Shown here piece after piece: positions 17,493 to 25,699 of a DNA stretch of 30,299 nucleotides; position 1 is the stretch's first letter, and each line of letters starts with the position of its first letter. The notes under the pieces are model-generated. The model had not been told where the DNA came from, ran no database searches, and worked only from the letters and a program-made list of their open reading frames with translations. Origin of the DNA: Bacteroides sp. UBA7335. Its GTDB lineage: Bacteria > Bacteroidota > Bacteroidia > Bacteroidales > Bacteroidaceae. The DNA is taken from positions 42,588-72,886 of the forward strand of contig DKPL01000092.1 of assembly GCA_002471185.1 (NCBI GenBank), in the 5' to 3' direction. The position numbers were made by a program, and so were the translations under genes.

Positions 17493-19844
17493 TTATTTCT
17501 TCTTAGCGGCAGCTTTACGTCTCTTTGCAGGAGCTGTTTCTGCCTTCTCTGTTTGTAGCTTAATCAAGTCCAAACAAGCTTGCAAGCTAAGGTCTTGTGG
17601 GACGATGTTTTGCGGAATCTTATAGTTCTTCTTCTTGTAGCTGATATATGGACCATATCTGCCGTTTAGAATCAACATTTCGGCATCTTCCTCAAACTGT
17701 TTGATGTGCTTCTGTTTCTCAGCTTCGCGTTTCTCTTCAATCAAAGCGATGGCCTCATCAAGAGTCACCGACATTGGATCGGCAGTTTTGGGGAGTGAGA
17801 AATACTTGTCGTCGTGACGAACATACGGACCGAAACGACCGGTACCGATGGTTACCTCCTTGTCTTCGTATTCGCCTAAAGTACGTGGTAGCTTAAACAA
17901 ATCTAATGCTTGCTCCAATGTAATGGTTTCCATTGAGAGATCCTTTGTAAGACGTGAGAAACGAGGCTTTTCTTCGCTTTCGGTATTGCCAATTTGTACC
18001 ATCGGACCGAAACGACCAATCTTTACAGATACAGGCAATCCTGTACCGGGCTCTTCGCCCAAAATGCGTTCGCCCACCTTCTGTTTGCCTTTGATGGCAA
18101 GCGTAGACTCAACCAAAGGGTGGAAATCGGTATAGAAATTATGCATAATAGAGTTCCACTCTTTTTCGCCATCGGCAATTTCGTCGAACTCCTTTTCAAT
18201 ATTTGCTGTAAAGTTATAGTTTAAGATATTTGGGAAGAACTCTGTCAAGAAGTCATTTACCACAATACCTGTATCAGTTGGCATCAGTTTGGCCTTTTCA
18301 GCACCCGCTATTTCGGTTTGAACCGTTTGAGTCAATGTTCCATTCTTCAACAATAACACGTTGTACGGACGCTCCTCACCCGGTTTCTCACCTTTTACTA
18401 CATATTCGCGTTGCTGAATGGTAGAGATAGTCGGTGCATAAGTAGACGGACGACCGATACCCAACTCTTCTAGTTTGCGTACTAGGCTTGCTTCGGTATA
18501 TCTTGGTGGACGTTGTGTGAAACGCTCAGTAGCCGATATGTTTTGGTTTACAAGATCTTGTCCTTTGGCCAATGGAGGCAATAAACGGCTTTCATCTTCC
18601 TGCTCATTATCATCGTCATACGACTCGCGATAGATGCGCAAGAAACCATCGAATGTGATTACTTCGCCCACAGCAGTAAAATGGTCACCACTGTTGCTGA
18701 TGCTGATGGTAGCCGTTGTCTTTTCGAGTTCGGCATCTGCCATTTGCGAAGCAATAGTACGTTTCCAAATTAAGTCGTATAGTCGTTTTTCTTGTGCACC
18801 TGCGCTTACCGATTCATTTTCGATGTAGGTAGGACGGATAGCCTCATGAGCCTCTTGTGCACCTTTTGTTTTGGTGGTGAAATGTCTGGTTTGCACATAT
18901 CTCTCGCCCATCATATTGGTAATAGTCTGTTTGCTGTCAGCAATAGCATATTCCGATAGATTGACTGAGTCGGTACGCATATAAGTGATAAGCCCCGCCT
19001 CGTACAGTTTTTGTGCCAGCATCATGGTTTGTGCCACTGTAAAGCTTAGTTTACGAGCAGCCTCCTGCTGTAGTGTAGAGGTGGTAAAAGGTGCAGCCGG
19101 ACTCTTTTTAGTAGGCTTCACCGCTATGTTTTCAATTTTAAACTTTGCCGTTTTGCATTGTTCCAAGAACTGTTCAGCCTCTTCTTTGGTTTTCAGTCTG
19201 CGGTTAAGTTCAGCTTTCATTTCAACCATTTTGCCATCTTTGTCGGGCACTAAGAAGATGGCGATAACACGGTAGCTGGCTTCGCTTTCAAAAGCGTTTA
19301 CTTCGCGTTCGCGTTCTACGATGAGGCGTACGGCTACTGACTGCACGCGGCCGGCCGACAATGCCGGACGAACTTTTTTCCACAACACAGGAGATAACTC
19401 AAAACCTACAATACGATCGAGTACGCGACGTGCCTGTTGTGCATTCACTAAGTTCATGTCGATATCGCGTGGGTTATCGATGGCTTTTAGAATGGCATTC
19501 TTGGTAATTTCATGGAATACGATTCGTTTTGTGTGTTCGGGGTTAAGCTTTAATACTTCGTAAAGGTGCCATGCTATGGCTTCCCCTTCACGGTCCTCAT
19601 CGGATGCGAGCCATACCGTATCTGCTTTGGCAGCTTCTGCTTGCAGATTCTTTACAACTTCTTTCTTGTCAGAGGATATTTCGTATGTTGGAGCAAAGTC
19701 TTTTTCAATATCAATACTGAATGATTTCTTCTTTAAATCTCTGATATGACCATAGCTTGAGAGTACTTTATAGTCTTTTCCTAAAAATTTCTCAATAGTT
19801 TTTGCTTTGGCAGGAGACTCGACGATTACAAGGTTTTTTTGCAT
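17493..19844 (-). CDS. topA: DNA topoisomerase I (type IA)
   Basis: This 783-aa enzyme relaxes negative supercoils by nicking and passing a single strand. The Toprim domain opens the protein (NLVIVESPAKAKTIEKFLG) and carries the metal site DEDREGE at 82-88. The catalytic tyrosine is Y288 in LITYMRTDSVNLSEYA. The C-terminus lacks CxxC zinc fingers. Instead it has several copies of the topoisomerase C-terminal repeat, seen as IGRFGPMVQIG, GRFGPYVRHDDKYFSL and NGRYGPYISYKKKNYKI, and ends in a Lys/Arg/Ala tail (PAKRRKAAAKKK) likely to bind DNA. This layout is normal for Bacteroidetes TopA. It is monocistronic, with a -7 box about 80 bp upstream of the ATG. Confidence 0.97.
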   Translation of the reverse strand: MQKNLVIVESPAKAKTIEKFLGKDYKVLSSYGHIRDLKKKSFSIDIEKDFAPTYEISSDKKEVVKNLQAEAAKADTVWLASDEDREGEAIAWHLYEVLKLNPEHTKRIVFHEITKNAILKAIDNPRDIDMNLVNAQQARRVLDRIVGFELSPVLWKKVRPALSAGRVQSVAVRLIVEREREVNAFESEASYRVIAIFLVPDKDGKMVEMKAELNRRLKTKEEAEQFLEQCKTAKFKIENIAVKPTKKSPAAPFTTSTLQQEAARKLSFTVAQTMMLAQKLYEAGLITYMRTDSVNLSEYAIADSKQTITNMMGERYVQTRHFTTKTKGAQEAHEAIRPTYIENESVSAGAQEKRLYDLIWKRTIASQMADAELEKTTATISISNSGDHFTAVGEVITFDGFLRIYRESYDDDNEQEDESRLLPPLAKGQDLVNQNISATERFTQRPPRYTEASLVRKLEELGIGRPSTYAPTISTIQQREYVVKGEKPGEERPYNVLLLKNGTLTQTVQTEIAGAEKAKLMPTDTGIVVNDFLTEFFPNILNYNFTANIEKEFDEIADGEKEWNSIMHNFYTDFHPLVESTLAIKGKQKVGERILGEEPGTGLPVSVKIGRFGPMVQIGNTESEEKPRFSRLTKDLSMETITLEQALDLFKLPRTLGEYEDKEVTIGTGRFGPYVRHDDKYFSLPKTADPMSVTLDEAIALIEEKREAEKQKHIKQFEEDAEMLILNGRYGPYISYKKKNYKIPQNIVPQDLSLQACLDLIKLQTEKAETAPAKRRKAAAKKK

Positions 19845-19923
19845 ACTCTGTTACATTAAATAGGTCGCATTACGTAAGTGTTCTTTTGATTTGAACACGC
19901 TTCGTGCGTCTGTTATTTTGCCG

Positions 19924-19931
19924 CAAAAGTA
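19924..19931 (-). promoter_or_regulatory. Putative topA promoter (-7 element)
   Basis: The minus strand reads TACTTTTG (TAnnTTTG). Transcription would start near 19917 and give a leader of about 72 nt that contains two small overlapping hairpins (see findings). No -33 TTTG is evident. Confidence 0.55.
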
Positions 19932-20016
19932 GAAAAAAATTATTGTTACCACCTTATAATATATAAATAATCTGTTTTTTTTGCGAAAATTGAGTCTTTA
20001 TGATTAACAATTGAGC

Positions 20017-20072
20017 AACAAACCAAAGGCGTATGAATAAGTTTTAGCTCATTCATACGCCTTTGATTTGTT
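20017..20072 (-). terminator. Terminator of the TPR/barrel operon
   Basis: CAAAGGCGTATGAAT (20024-20038) and ATTCATACGCCTTTG (20051-20065) form a perfect 15-bp stem. It extends to about 22 bp with one wobble through AACAAA/TTTGTT. On the minus strand it is followed by a T-rich stretch. It lies 17 bp beyond the barrel-gene stop. Confidence 0.8.
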
Positions 20073-20081
20073 GTTATTTAT

Positions 20082-21734
20082 TTAGAATTTGAAACCGACT
20101 CCTGCCACGAAGTTTAGTTTTTCGGTGGGATAGTCAAAATACCATTGGTAGCTCTTGTTGAGTAGGTTGTTTACTCTGCCAAATACCGATAAAAACTTTA
20201 GTAACTGATAGCTTGCTCCTACGTTTAGGTTGTTGATAGCTCCTATTTGTATATTGTCGCTACCTACCTTAGGGCGACCCATGTATTGATAGCTCAAGTT
20301 GACGAGTAACTTATCTAGCGGACGGAAGTCGGCATTGAAGTTGAACTCTACGTTGGGCTTGTATAGTAGTGCCCACTCTTCGTCGGCTTTCCAGTGGCGA
20401 TAGATGCCTGTAGCCGATAGGTTGATTATCTCTTTATAGTTGTAGCTAATTGTGGCTCCCCCATAGGCATTTTCAGTGTTTGTGTTTTTAAAAATGATGG
20501 GCTGGTAGCGCGAACTTGGCTGCTCTTCGGTTGCAGTAGGAGCAAACCAGTTATACAAATCATCTCTTAGCTCTTGATAACCGCCGAATAGGTTAAACCA
20601 CAGTCCATTCATCGGACTACCTTTTATGCCGATGGCAGCATTGATTTGCTCGTAAGTGTTTTCAACTTGCTGATTGAGGTTTGCATACGGGTTTTCCACC
20701 TCAAGTCGGTTGAAATCGTTCAGCATACGTCCTCCGGTAGCCTTTACGTAGGTCACGTAGCTGTCTGCAAAGGTGTATTCCACCTTAACATCCGGTGCTG
20801 CCCTCAGTCCTTTGCCATGTCCTATAGCCAAATCGACATGCGCCCCCACACGTACATTCCATATATCGTTGAAGATGTGGTAGTAGGGATTAAGGTCGAT
20901 GGTGGTATAATCTTTTAGCCCTTTACCTTGGTAGAGCAAGTTGTTCATTTCGAGCACTACACCGATGTATTGCTCTTCCTTTACCGCTCCCCACACATTA
21001 CCGCGTGTTTTAATGCGGCTTTCGGTCATTCCTCCATCGTTGAAAAGGTTCATCTTGCGTTCATACATCTGCAGGTTGGTTTCGGCTTCAAACTGCAAAA
21101 TCATCTCATCAGTGGTAGACTTTGCACCGATGTGCAAGCTGCCCGATGTGAAGCGCTGCTTATCTGCCCACTCGTTGGGTATGAAGTTGAAATTGCTCAG
21201 TCCGAATTGTCCGGCCAAGTTGAAATCAACTTGGTTGAAGTGGTGGAGGTAGTTCACCGCTGCACGAGTGCGATAGTAGTGCGATTTCCAATCCTCTGTA
21301 TTGTCGGGCAGGTCTAAGTTGCCCTTCATGCCATTGAGCTTGAAGTAGAGGTCGAGCTTGTCTTTGGGTGAAAGCAGAAACAGGTAGTTGGCCAGTACGT
21401 CTACATTGCCATAGTTGCCTGCTCCCAAGCGCAAGAAACCCGTTTTGGGATTGGGTTGTTGTTCGTTGACAATAAGCGGAGGCATCACCCCTGCCGGAAC
21501 TTCTTTGGCGGGAGTAGCGCTGATGGCATACTCCACTTGGCTCTTCACAATGACAGGCAGTTCTACTTTGGGCAGAAGGTCAATTCGTGAAGCGTCCACT
21601 ATTTCGGGTGTGTACTCTTGTTCTACTACCATCACTCGGTTCATGGTAGTATCTTGTGGTTGAGTTTGTGCCTTCGACTCGTGGCTCAAGGCACTTAGCA
21701 GCAAGGCTGCCGATATATAATAAATGCGATTCAT
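20082..21734 (-). CDS. Outer-membrane beta-barrel protein, TonB-receptor-like barrel without plug
   Basis: This 550-aa protein has a signal peptide (about residues 1-22, cleaved near SKAQ). A periplasmic N-terminal segment of about 85 residues follows (RVMVVEQEYTPEIVDASRID, then a proline-rich KEVPAGVMPPLIVNE). The rest is many amphipathic beta-strands ending in VAGVGFKF, with the final aromatic residue of an outer-membrane barrel. The C-terminal FGRVNNLLNKSYQWYFDYP is typical of TonB-dependent receptor barrels, but there is no carboxypeptidase-like or plug domain and the protein is only half the size of SusC. It starts 12 bp after the TPR gene and must be co-transcribed with it. It may form a channel or act as an assembly or scaffold partner; the function is unknown. 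Confidence 0.82.
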   Translation of the reverse strand: MNRIYYISAALLLSALSHESKAQTQPQDTTMNRVMVVEQEYTPEIVDASRIDLLPKVELPVIVKSQVEYAISATPAKEVPAGVMPPLIVNEQQPNPKTGFLRLGAGNYGNVDVLANYLFLLSPKDKLDLYFKLNGMKGNLDLPDNTEDWKSHYYRTRAAVNYLHHFNQVDFNLAGQFGLSNFNFIPNEWADKQRFTSGSLHIGAKSTTDEMILQFEAETNLQMYERKMNLFNDGGMTESRIKTRGNVWGAVKEEQYIGVVLEMNNLLYQGKGLKDYTTIDLNPYYHIFNDIWNVRVGAHVDLAIGHGKGLRAAPDVKVEYTFADSYVTYVKATGGRMLNDFNRLEVENPYANLNQQVENTYEQINAAIGIKGSPMNGLWFNLFGGYQELRDDLYNWFAPTATEEQPSSRYQPIIFKNTNTENAYGGATISYNYKEIINLSATGIYRHWKADEEWALLYKPNVEFNFNADFRPLDKLLVNLSYQYMGRPKVGSDNIQIGAINNLNVGASYQLLKFLSVFGRVNNLLNKSYQWYFDYPTEKLNFVAGVGFKF

Positions 21735-21746
21735 TGTAGGCTCTAT

Positions 21747-24700
21747 TTACTTATTCAACTTTTCCAATCGGCTTTTGATCATCACCGGAATGTCATCTTG
21801 CGCTGTGTAGTTTTGCTGCAAGCTGAGCAGATATTGACGTGCGTCGACGGGTTTGTTCATGGCCACATACACATCAGATAGCAACACAAAGCTACGTGCT
21901 AACCAGTAGATATGGGGTGTGCTTTGGTCGATGTAGTTTAGTAACTGTGCTTCGGCTTCGTTGTACTTGCCCGCTTTGTATAGTTGGTTGGCTAGCATAT
22001 ATTTTGCTTCAGCTCCATAGAGGTTGCGTGTATCTTTGGCCAACTGTGTCAAGTCTTGCATAGCATAGCCTTCGGCATCGTGGTTTAAGTACGACTTAGC
22101 TCGATAGTATAGTGCCTCATTGGTGAGTTCGGGCGATAGCTTCGGTTCGTTGAGCAGGGTAGTTGCTGCATTGATAATCTCTACATCGTCTTTCATCAGA
22201 TAAGCAGAACGGAGCATCCCGGTTTCGGCTAAGATACGTCGTTCGGGATTCATGGTTTTCTCACGTAGCTGATTGTAAGTGGCTAGTGCCTCGGGGTAGC
22301 GACGTTGTTCAAACAACACCGGTGCGCGCATTAGCAATGCCTCTTCGGCATACGGACTATCAGGAAACTTTAGTAATTCGCCCGAATGTAGCAAGAGTTG
22401 GTCTTGATTTTTCTGTTCATTGGCTATGCGACTTAGGTAGTAGTGCGAGTTGAGCACAAAAGCGCCTTGCGGATAACTTTGCAAGTAGCGTTGGAAACTT
22501 CCTTTAGACTCTTCGATGCGCCCTCTCATGTAGATTTTTTCGGCAGCGATGTAGGTCAGTGAGTCTTGCTCAGAAGCATCAAACTGGAAGTTGCCCGGCA
22601 TTGAGTTGGCCAAAGCTGCAAACTCCTCAATGCGATTCATGTCTACATAAATCGATTTAAGGTCGAGCATAGCCAAACGAGCCTCTTCGCTGCCCGGATA
22701 CTTCTGTACCACTTGTTTGTAGGCTGCAATGGCTTTGTCGAAGGCACCGTCTTGGTAGTATAGCAGACCGATTTCGGCAGCTGCTTTACGACTCAGCGGA
22801 CTGGCAGGGTATTTCTCTACCAAGTCAGAAAAGGCATTGATGGCTTGATTGTTGTTTTCGAGCATCACATAAGCACGTCCTTTCTCGTAGAGGGCATTCA
22901 CTGCATAAGGCGAGTTGGGGTACTTGCCTATCAATCGGTTGAGCAACGAAATCTTGCCCGAGTTATCTTTTTGCAAGCCCGACACCAATGCCATCTGATA
23001 GAAAGCATAATCGCCCGAAGCTTCGTGCATGCCCTCCGATTGAGCATAATACTGTTTAGCTTCGTCAAACTGACGATTGTTGAGGTAGGTGTCGGCAATG
23101 CGGTTGTTGGCATCGGCCAGCAAGGCTTTGTTGGCTTGATTGCCTGCTAAGTCGGCGTATCGGGTAAAGTAGGTACGAGCTTCGGCATACTGTTTCTGCT
23201 TGAAGGCGATGTAGCCTAAGCCATAATTGGCCAGTGCTGTCATTTCGTTTTGTCCACTACCTGCCTGTTGCAAGTATTGCTTAAAGTTTTGCGCCGCTTG
23301 GTTGAGTTCGCCCAATCGGTAGTACGACTCACCGCGCCAGTACAAAGCTTGTGTTTTGGTAGCTTGGTTGTACTGTCCCAGAGCGATAGACAAATCAAGG
23401 TAGTTAATGGCCTTTTGATAAGCAGCATTTGCCACTGCCTCTGTGCCTAGGTGAAACAAAATCTTCTGTTTGGCTTCGAGGATGCGTCGGTCGGGTTGTT
23501 TGATGCGGTCTATCGAGGTCAGTGCCGAGTCGTAGCTACGTGTAGTAAGATAAACCTCGACCAAGTAGTTGCTCACCATCTCTTTGTAAGGCGAGTTGGG
23601 GTAGCTGTTTAAGAACTTCTCGAAAGCGGTAACCGACTCTCCAAAGCCCGAGTATGAGGTTTCGTGCAGTGCCAATGCGTAGTTGTAGGCAGCCTGCTCT
23701 TTGATTTGTGCGTTAAAGTCCATGTTGGCTGCCTGCTCAAATGCCATGCGAGCCTTGTTGCGCTCGGCTAGGTTGAGGTAGGCCAATCCCATGTGCAAAT
23801 AAGCATTTTGAGTCAAAGCATCCTGTTGCGTAGTCACGTGTGCCAAAGTTTCTGCCGCCTTACTATTTACCCCGGTTTGAAAGTAGGCGATACCCAGCAT
23901 GTATAGGGCATCTCGACGTGGCTCGGTGGTATGCGAAGCGTAATAAGACAGTGCTTTGATGGCTTCGTTGTAGTTACGTAACTCGTAGTAAGCCTCACCA
24001 ATGATGCGATACATCTCGGCAGTATATTCGCTGCTTGGATGGTCGTTTAAGAACTTCTGTGCCATCTCAATGGCTTTATTGGGTTGATGCTTCAGCAGAT
24101 AAATTTCGGCAATGTAGTAGGGCACTAAGGCTTCGTACTTCCCATTATATTGCAATGAGACGAAACCATTGAGTGCTTCGTCATAGCGCTGTTGCATGTA
24201 GCGGATGTAAGATAGATAGTACGTACAATCGTCGTCATACGTGGTGCTACTGGCTTTAAGTGTTTCAAACCACACAGCCGCTTCGCTAAGGTTGCCCAGC
24301 TCCAAGTAGCAGGTAGCCATCATGTATGTCATTTGGTCGCGTTCGGCATCGCTCAGTTGGTAGAGGTGCGAAGAGTTGAGCATAGCCAATGCTTCGGGAA
24401 ACTTACGTTGGTAGAAGAAGCAAGCTCCCATCAAGGCATAGATGCGATTGGCATAAGGCGAGTCGGGGTAAACCTCCAAGTAGCGTTCGAGTTGTTGTAA
24501 GCTATTACTGTCTTTTAGTTCGTAGGCAGTACATACCAGCATATACTCCGCCTCTTGGCGCAAACGGCTCTCGGGGTCTTGATGGACGAACGATTGCAAT
24601 GTGGTATTTGCCGCGGCATAATTTTTTTGAAGAAAGAGCACACGTCCTTCTTCGTATAGATTGACCGGAGAGGTGATTTTATCGACATTCTGCGCTGAAG

Positions 24701-24764
24701 CTATCACAGGGAAACTGCAAAGCAGAGCACAGCATAATCGTGAAATTCTTTTATTCATAATCAT
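21747..24764 (-). CDS. Large secreted tetratricopeptide-repeat protein
   Basis: This 1005-aa protein has a signal peptide (LCCALLCSFPVIASAQ, cleaved near residue 25) and then an almost unbroken series of TPR units up to the C-terminus. Examples are YAEARTYFTRYADLAG, NNQAINAFSDLVEKYPASPL and FDKAIAAYKQVVQKYPGSEE. The repeated YPxSPYA pattern is like the periplasmic TPR proteins of the YbgF/BamD type. Such proteins are scaffolds; no catalytic domain is seen. It should lie in the periplasm or on the inner face of the outer membrane, and is co-transcribed with the plug-less barrel protein. The start may be the first or third codon (MIMNKR); the close promoter slightly favours the third (24758). 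A role as a periplasmic partner of the barrel is inference. Confidence 0.9.
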   Translation of the reverse strand: MIMNKRISRLCCALLCSFPVIASAQNVDKITSPVNLYEEGRVLFLQKNYAAANTTLQSFVHQDPESRLRQEAEYMLVCTAYELKDSNSLQQLERYLEVYPDSPYANRIYALMGACFFYQRKFPEALAMLNSSHLYQLSDAERDQMTYMMATCYLELGNLSEAAVWFETLKASSTTYDDDCTYYLSYIRYMQQRYDEALNGFVSLQYNGKYEALVPYYIAEIYLLKHQPNKAIEMAQKFLNDHPSSEYTAEMYRIIGEAYYELRNYNEAIKALSYYASHTTEPRRDALYMLGIAYFQTGVNSKAAETLAHVTTQQDALTQNAYLHMGLAYLNLAERNKARMAFEQAANMDFNAQIKEQAAYNYALALHETSYSGFGESVTAFEKFLNSYPNSPYKEMVSNYLVEVYLTTRSYDSALTSIDRIKQPDRRILEAKQKILFHLGTEAVANAAYQKAINYLDLSIALGQYNQATKTQALYWRGESYYRLGELNQAAQNFKQYLQQAGSGQNEMTALANYGLGYIAFKQKQYAEARTYFTRYADLAGNQANKALLADANNRIADTYLNNRQFDEAKQYYAQSEGMHEASGDYAFYQMALVSGLQKDNSGKISLLNRLIGKYPNSPYAVNALYEKGRAYVMLENNNQAINAFSDLVEKYPASPLSRKAAAEIGLLYYQDGAFDKAIAAYKQVVQKYPGSEEARLAMLDLKSIYVDMNRIEEFAALANSMPGNFQFDASEQDSLTYIAAEKIYMRGRIEESKGSFQRYLQSYPQGAFVLNSHYYLSRIANEQKNQDQLLLHSGELLKFPDSPYAEEALLMRAPVLFEQRRYPEALATYNQLREKTMNPERRILAETGMLRSAYLMKDDVEIINAATTLLNEPKLSPELTNEALYYRAKSYLNHDAEGYAMQDLTQLAKDTRNLYGAEAKYMLANQLYKAGKYNEAEAQLLNYIDQSTPHIYWLARSFVLLSDVYVAMNKPVDARQYLLSLQQNYTAQDDIPVMIKSRLEKLNK

Positions 24765-24777
24765 TTAGGTGTTTTTA

Positions 24778-24785
24778 CAAAAATA
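24778..24785 (-). promoter_or_regulatory. Putative promoter of the TPR/barrel operon
   Basis: The minus strand reads TATTTTTG (TAnnTTTG) in the 59-bp gap between the NUDIX stop and the TPR start. The leader would be very short (about 6-13 nt). It would allow expression apart from the upstream NUDIX gene. Confidence 0.45.
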
Positions 24786-24823
24786 CGATTTCCTTTTAAC
24801 TCTTTCTTATTCTGTAGCAAGAA

Positions 24824-25345
24824 TTATAATTCTTTCAGAAAGCGCATTACACCTTCTCGTACCGATTTCAGTCCAAACTCGTTGGGGTTTACCTGGTCGA
24901 TAGGCACAAAGAAGGCCTCGGCAGCATCATCTTGAGCGCTTACAAAATCGGTATCGTCTACCCTGCACACAAAGAAAAGATCGAGCGTATGCACTTCAAA
25001 TCCCGAGAAGGGGTAGATGTTGGGGAGCGAAAACCGATAGATGGCTTCATCCACCTTTAGGCCTGTCTCTTCCAAAACTTCACGCATCACCCCCTCTTCA
25101 GCCGTTTCGAACGAGTCGATAAAACCACCGGGTAGGTCGAGTGTGTCTTTGGCGGGCTCTTTGGCGCGTCGGCACACCAACAGTTCGCCCTGCTTGTTGA
25201 GGATGAGTGCCACCGTAGCAGCCGAGGGGTTGAAGTAATAAACAAAGCCGCACGACTCGCAGCGTTTTGACTTTTCGTTGTTTACCACAAAGTGCAACGA
25301 GCCACATTCGGGGCAGTATTTGAATAAATGCAAAGGATGTTTCAT
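24824..25345 (-). CDS. NUDIX hydrolase with N-terminal zinc ribbon
   Basis: From the chosen ATG the protein is 173 aa. Residues 8-34 form a zinc ribbon with C11, C14, C29 and C32 (CPECG...CESCG), like the ribbon of NADH pyrophosphatases. A NUDIX domain follows with a complete box: G74, E80 and REVLEETGL at 88-96, fitting GX5EX7REUXEEXGU. NUDIX enzymes split nucleoside diphosphates linked to another group. The protein is shorter than NudC and lacks its N-terminal domain, so the substrate is open: a dinucleotide coenzyme, a nucleotide sugar or a damaged nucleotide. An in-frame start 33 bp upstream (25378) is rejected because the -7 box at 25368-25375 lies within that extension, and the family-like sequence begins at MKHPLHLFKYCPEC. 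Confidence 0.9.
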   Translation of the reverse strand: MKHPLHLFKYCPECGSLHFVVNNEKSKRCESCGFVYYFNPSAATVALILNKQGELLVCRRAKEPAKDTLDLPGGFIDSFETAEEGVMREVLEETGLKVDEAIYRFSLPNIYPFSGFEVHTLDLFFVCRVDDTDFVSAQDDAAEAFFVPIDQVNPNEFGLKSVREGVMRFLKEL

Positions 25346-25367
25346 AAGTAATACACTATAGTTGGCA

Positions 25368-25375
25368 CAAAAATA
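25368..25375 (-). promoter_or_regulatory. Putative NUDIX-gene promoter (-7 element)
   Basis: The minus strand reads TATTTTTG (TAnnTTTG), 22 bp before the ATG at 25345. It is back-to-back with a possible plus-strand promoter at 25418-25425. Confidence 0.55.
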
Positions 25376-25417
25376 CAAAAAAGCGCCACAGCCGGCACAC
25401 TCTATTTATTATATCGT

Positions 25418-25425
25418 TAACTTTG
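25418..25425 (+). promoter_or_regulatory. Possible promoter of the IMPase-comF unit
   Basis: TAACTTTG matches TAnnTTTG, but no -33 TTTG is at the right distance. If used, the leader would be about 265 nt and would carry the second 22-bp repeat array. I see no other TAnnTTTG between here and 25700. Confidence 0.35.
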
Positions 25426-25527
25426 TGCATCAACCGGTCCAAAACGGGTAGTCCTGACGTCACTTTTTTAGAACGACAAGCCACTCGATTTTGTTGAGTG
25501 TTCATCTCTCTTTATTGACAGGCCAGT

Positions 25528-25615
25528 TTCAATGTATTGAAAAAAATGTTCCAATAGATTGGGAAGCTTGTTCCAATAGATGGGTAAGCCTGCTCTGATA
25601 GCCCCCCTTTCAGAA
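25528..25615. repeat. 22-bp tandem repeat array, four units (locus 2)
   Basis: Units of 22 bp at 25528-25549, 25550-25571, 25572-25593 and 25594-25615; the last is degraded. The cores are TCAATGTATTGA, CCAATAGATTGG, CCAATAGATGGG and CTGATAGCCCCC. The first lies in a perfect inverted repeat (TTCAAT-GT-ATTGAA) and the second core is inverted apart from its centre. The period and core match the array at 5586-5673; A-T at unit positions 5-6 is kept in all eight units. It lies between the divergent NUDIX and IMPase genes, ending 84 bp before the IMPase start. Confidence 0.8.
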
Positions 25616-25699
25616 GCCTTGTAGATGGATAGCACCGGAATGAACTGATTCTCTTTCGACAGGTAAAAAACACAGGTATAACCTCAAATAACAATACAG

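Noticed and set aside
20928..21317. Antisense open frame of 129 codons within the barrel gene
   Set aside because: It is a shadow of a coding region with good signal peptide and beta-strand pattern on the other strand; the translation lacks a domain.
25346..25378. Upstream start for the NUDIX protein
   Set aside because: The extension contains the probable -7 box and adds residues not typical of the family.
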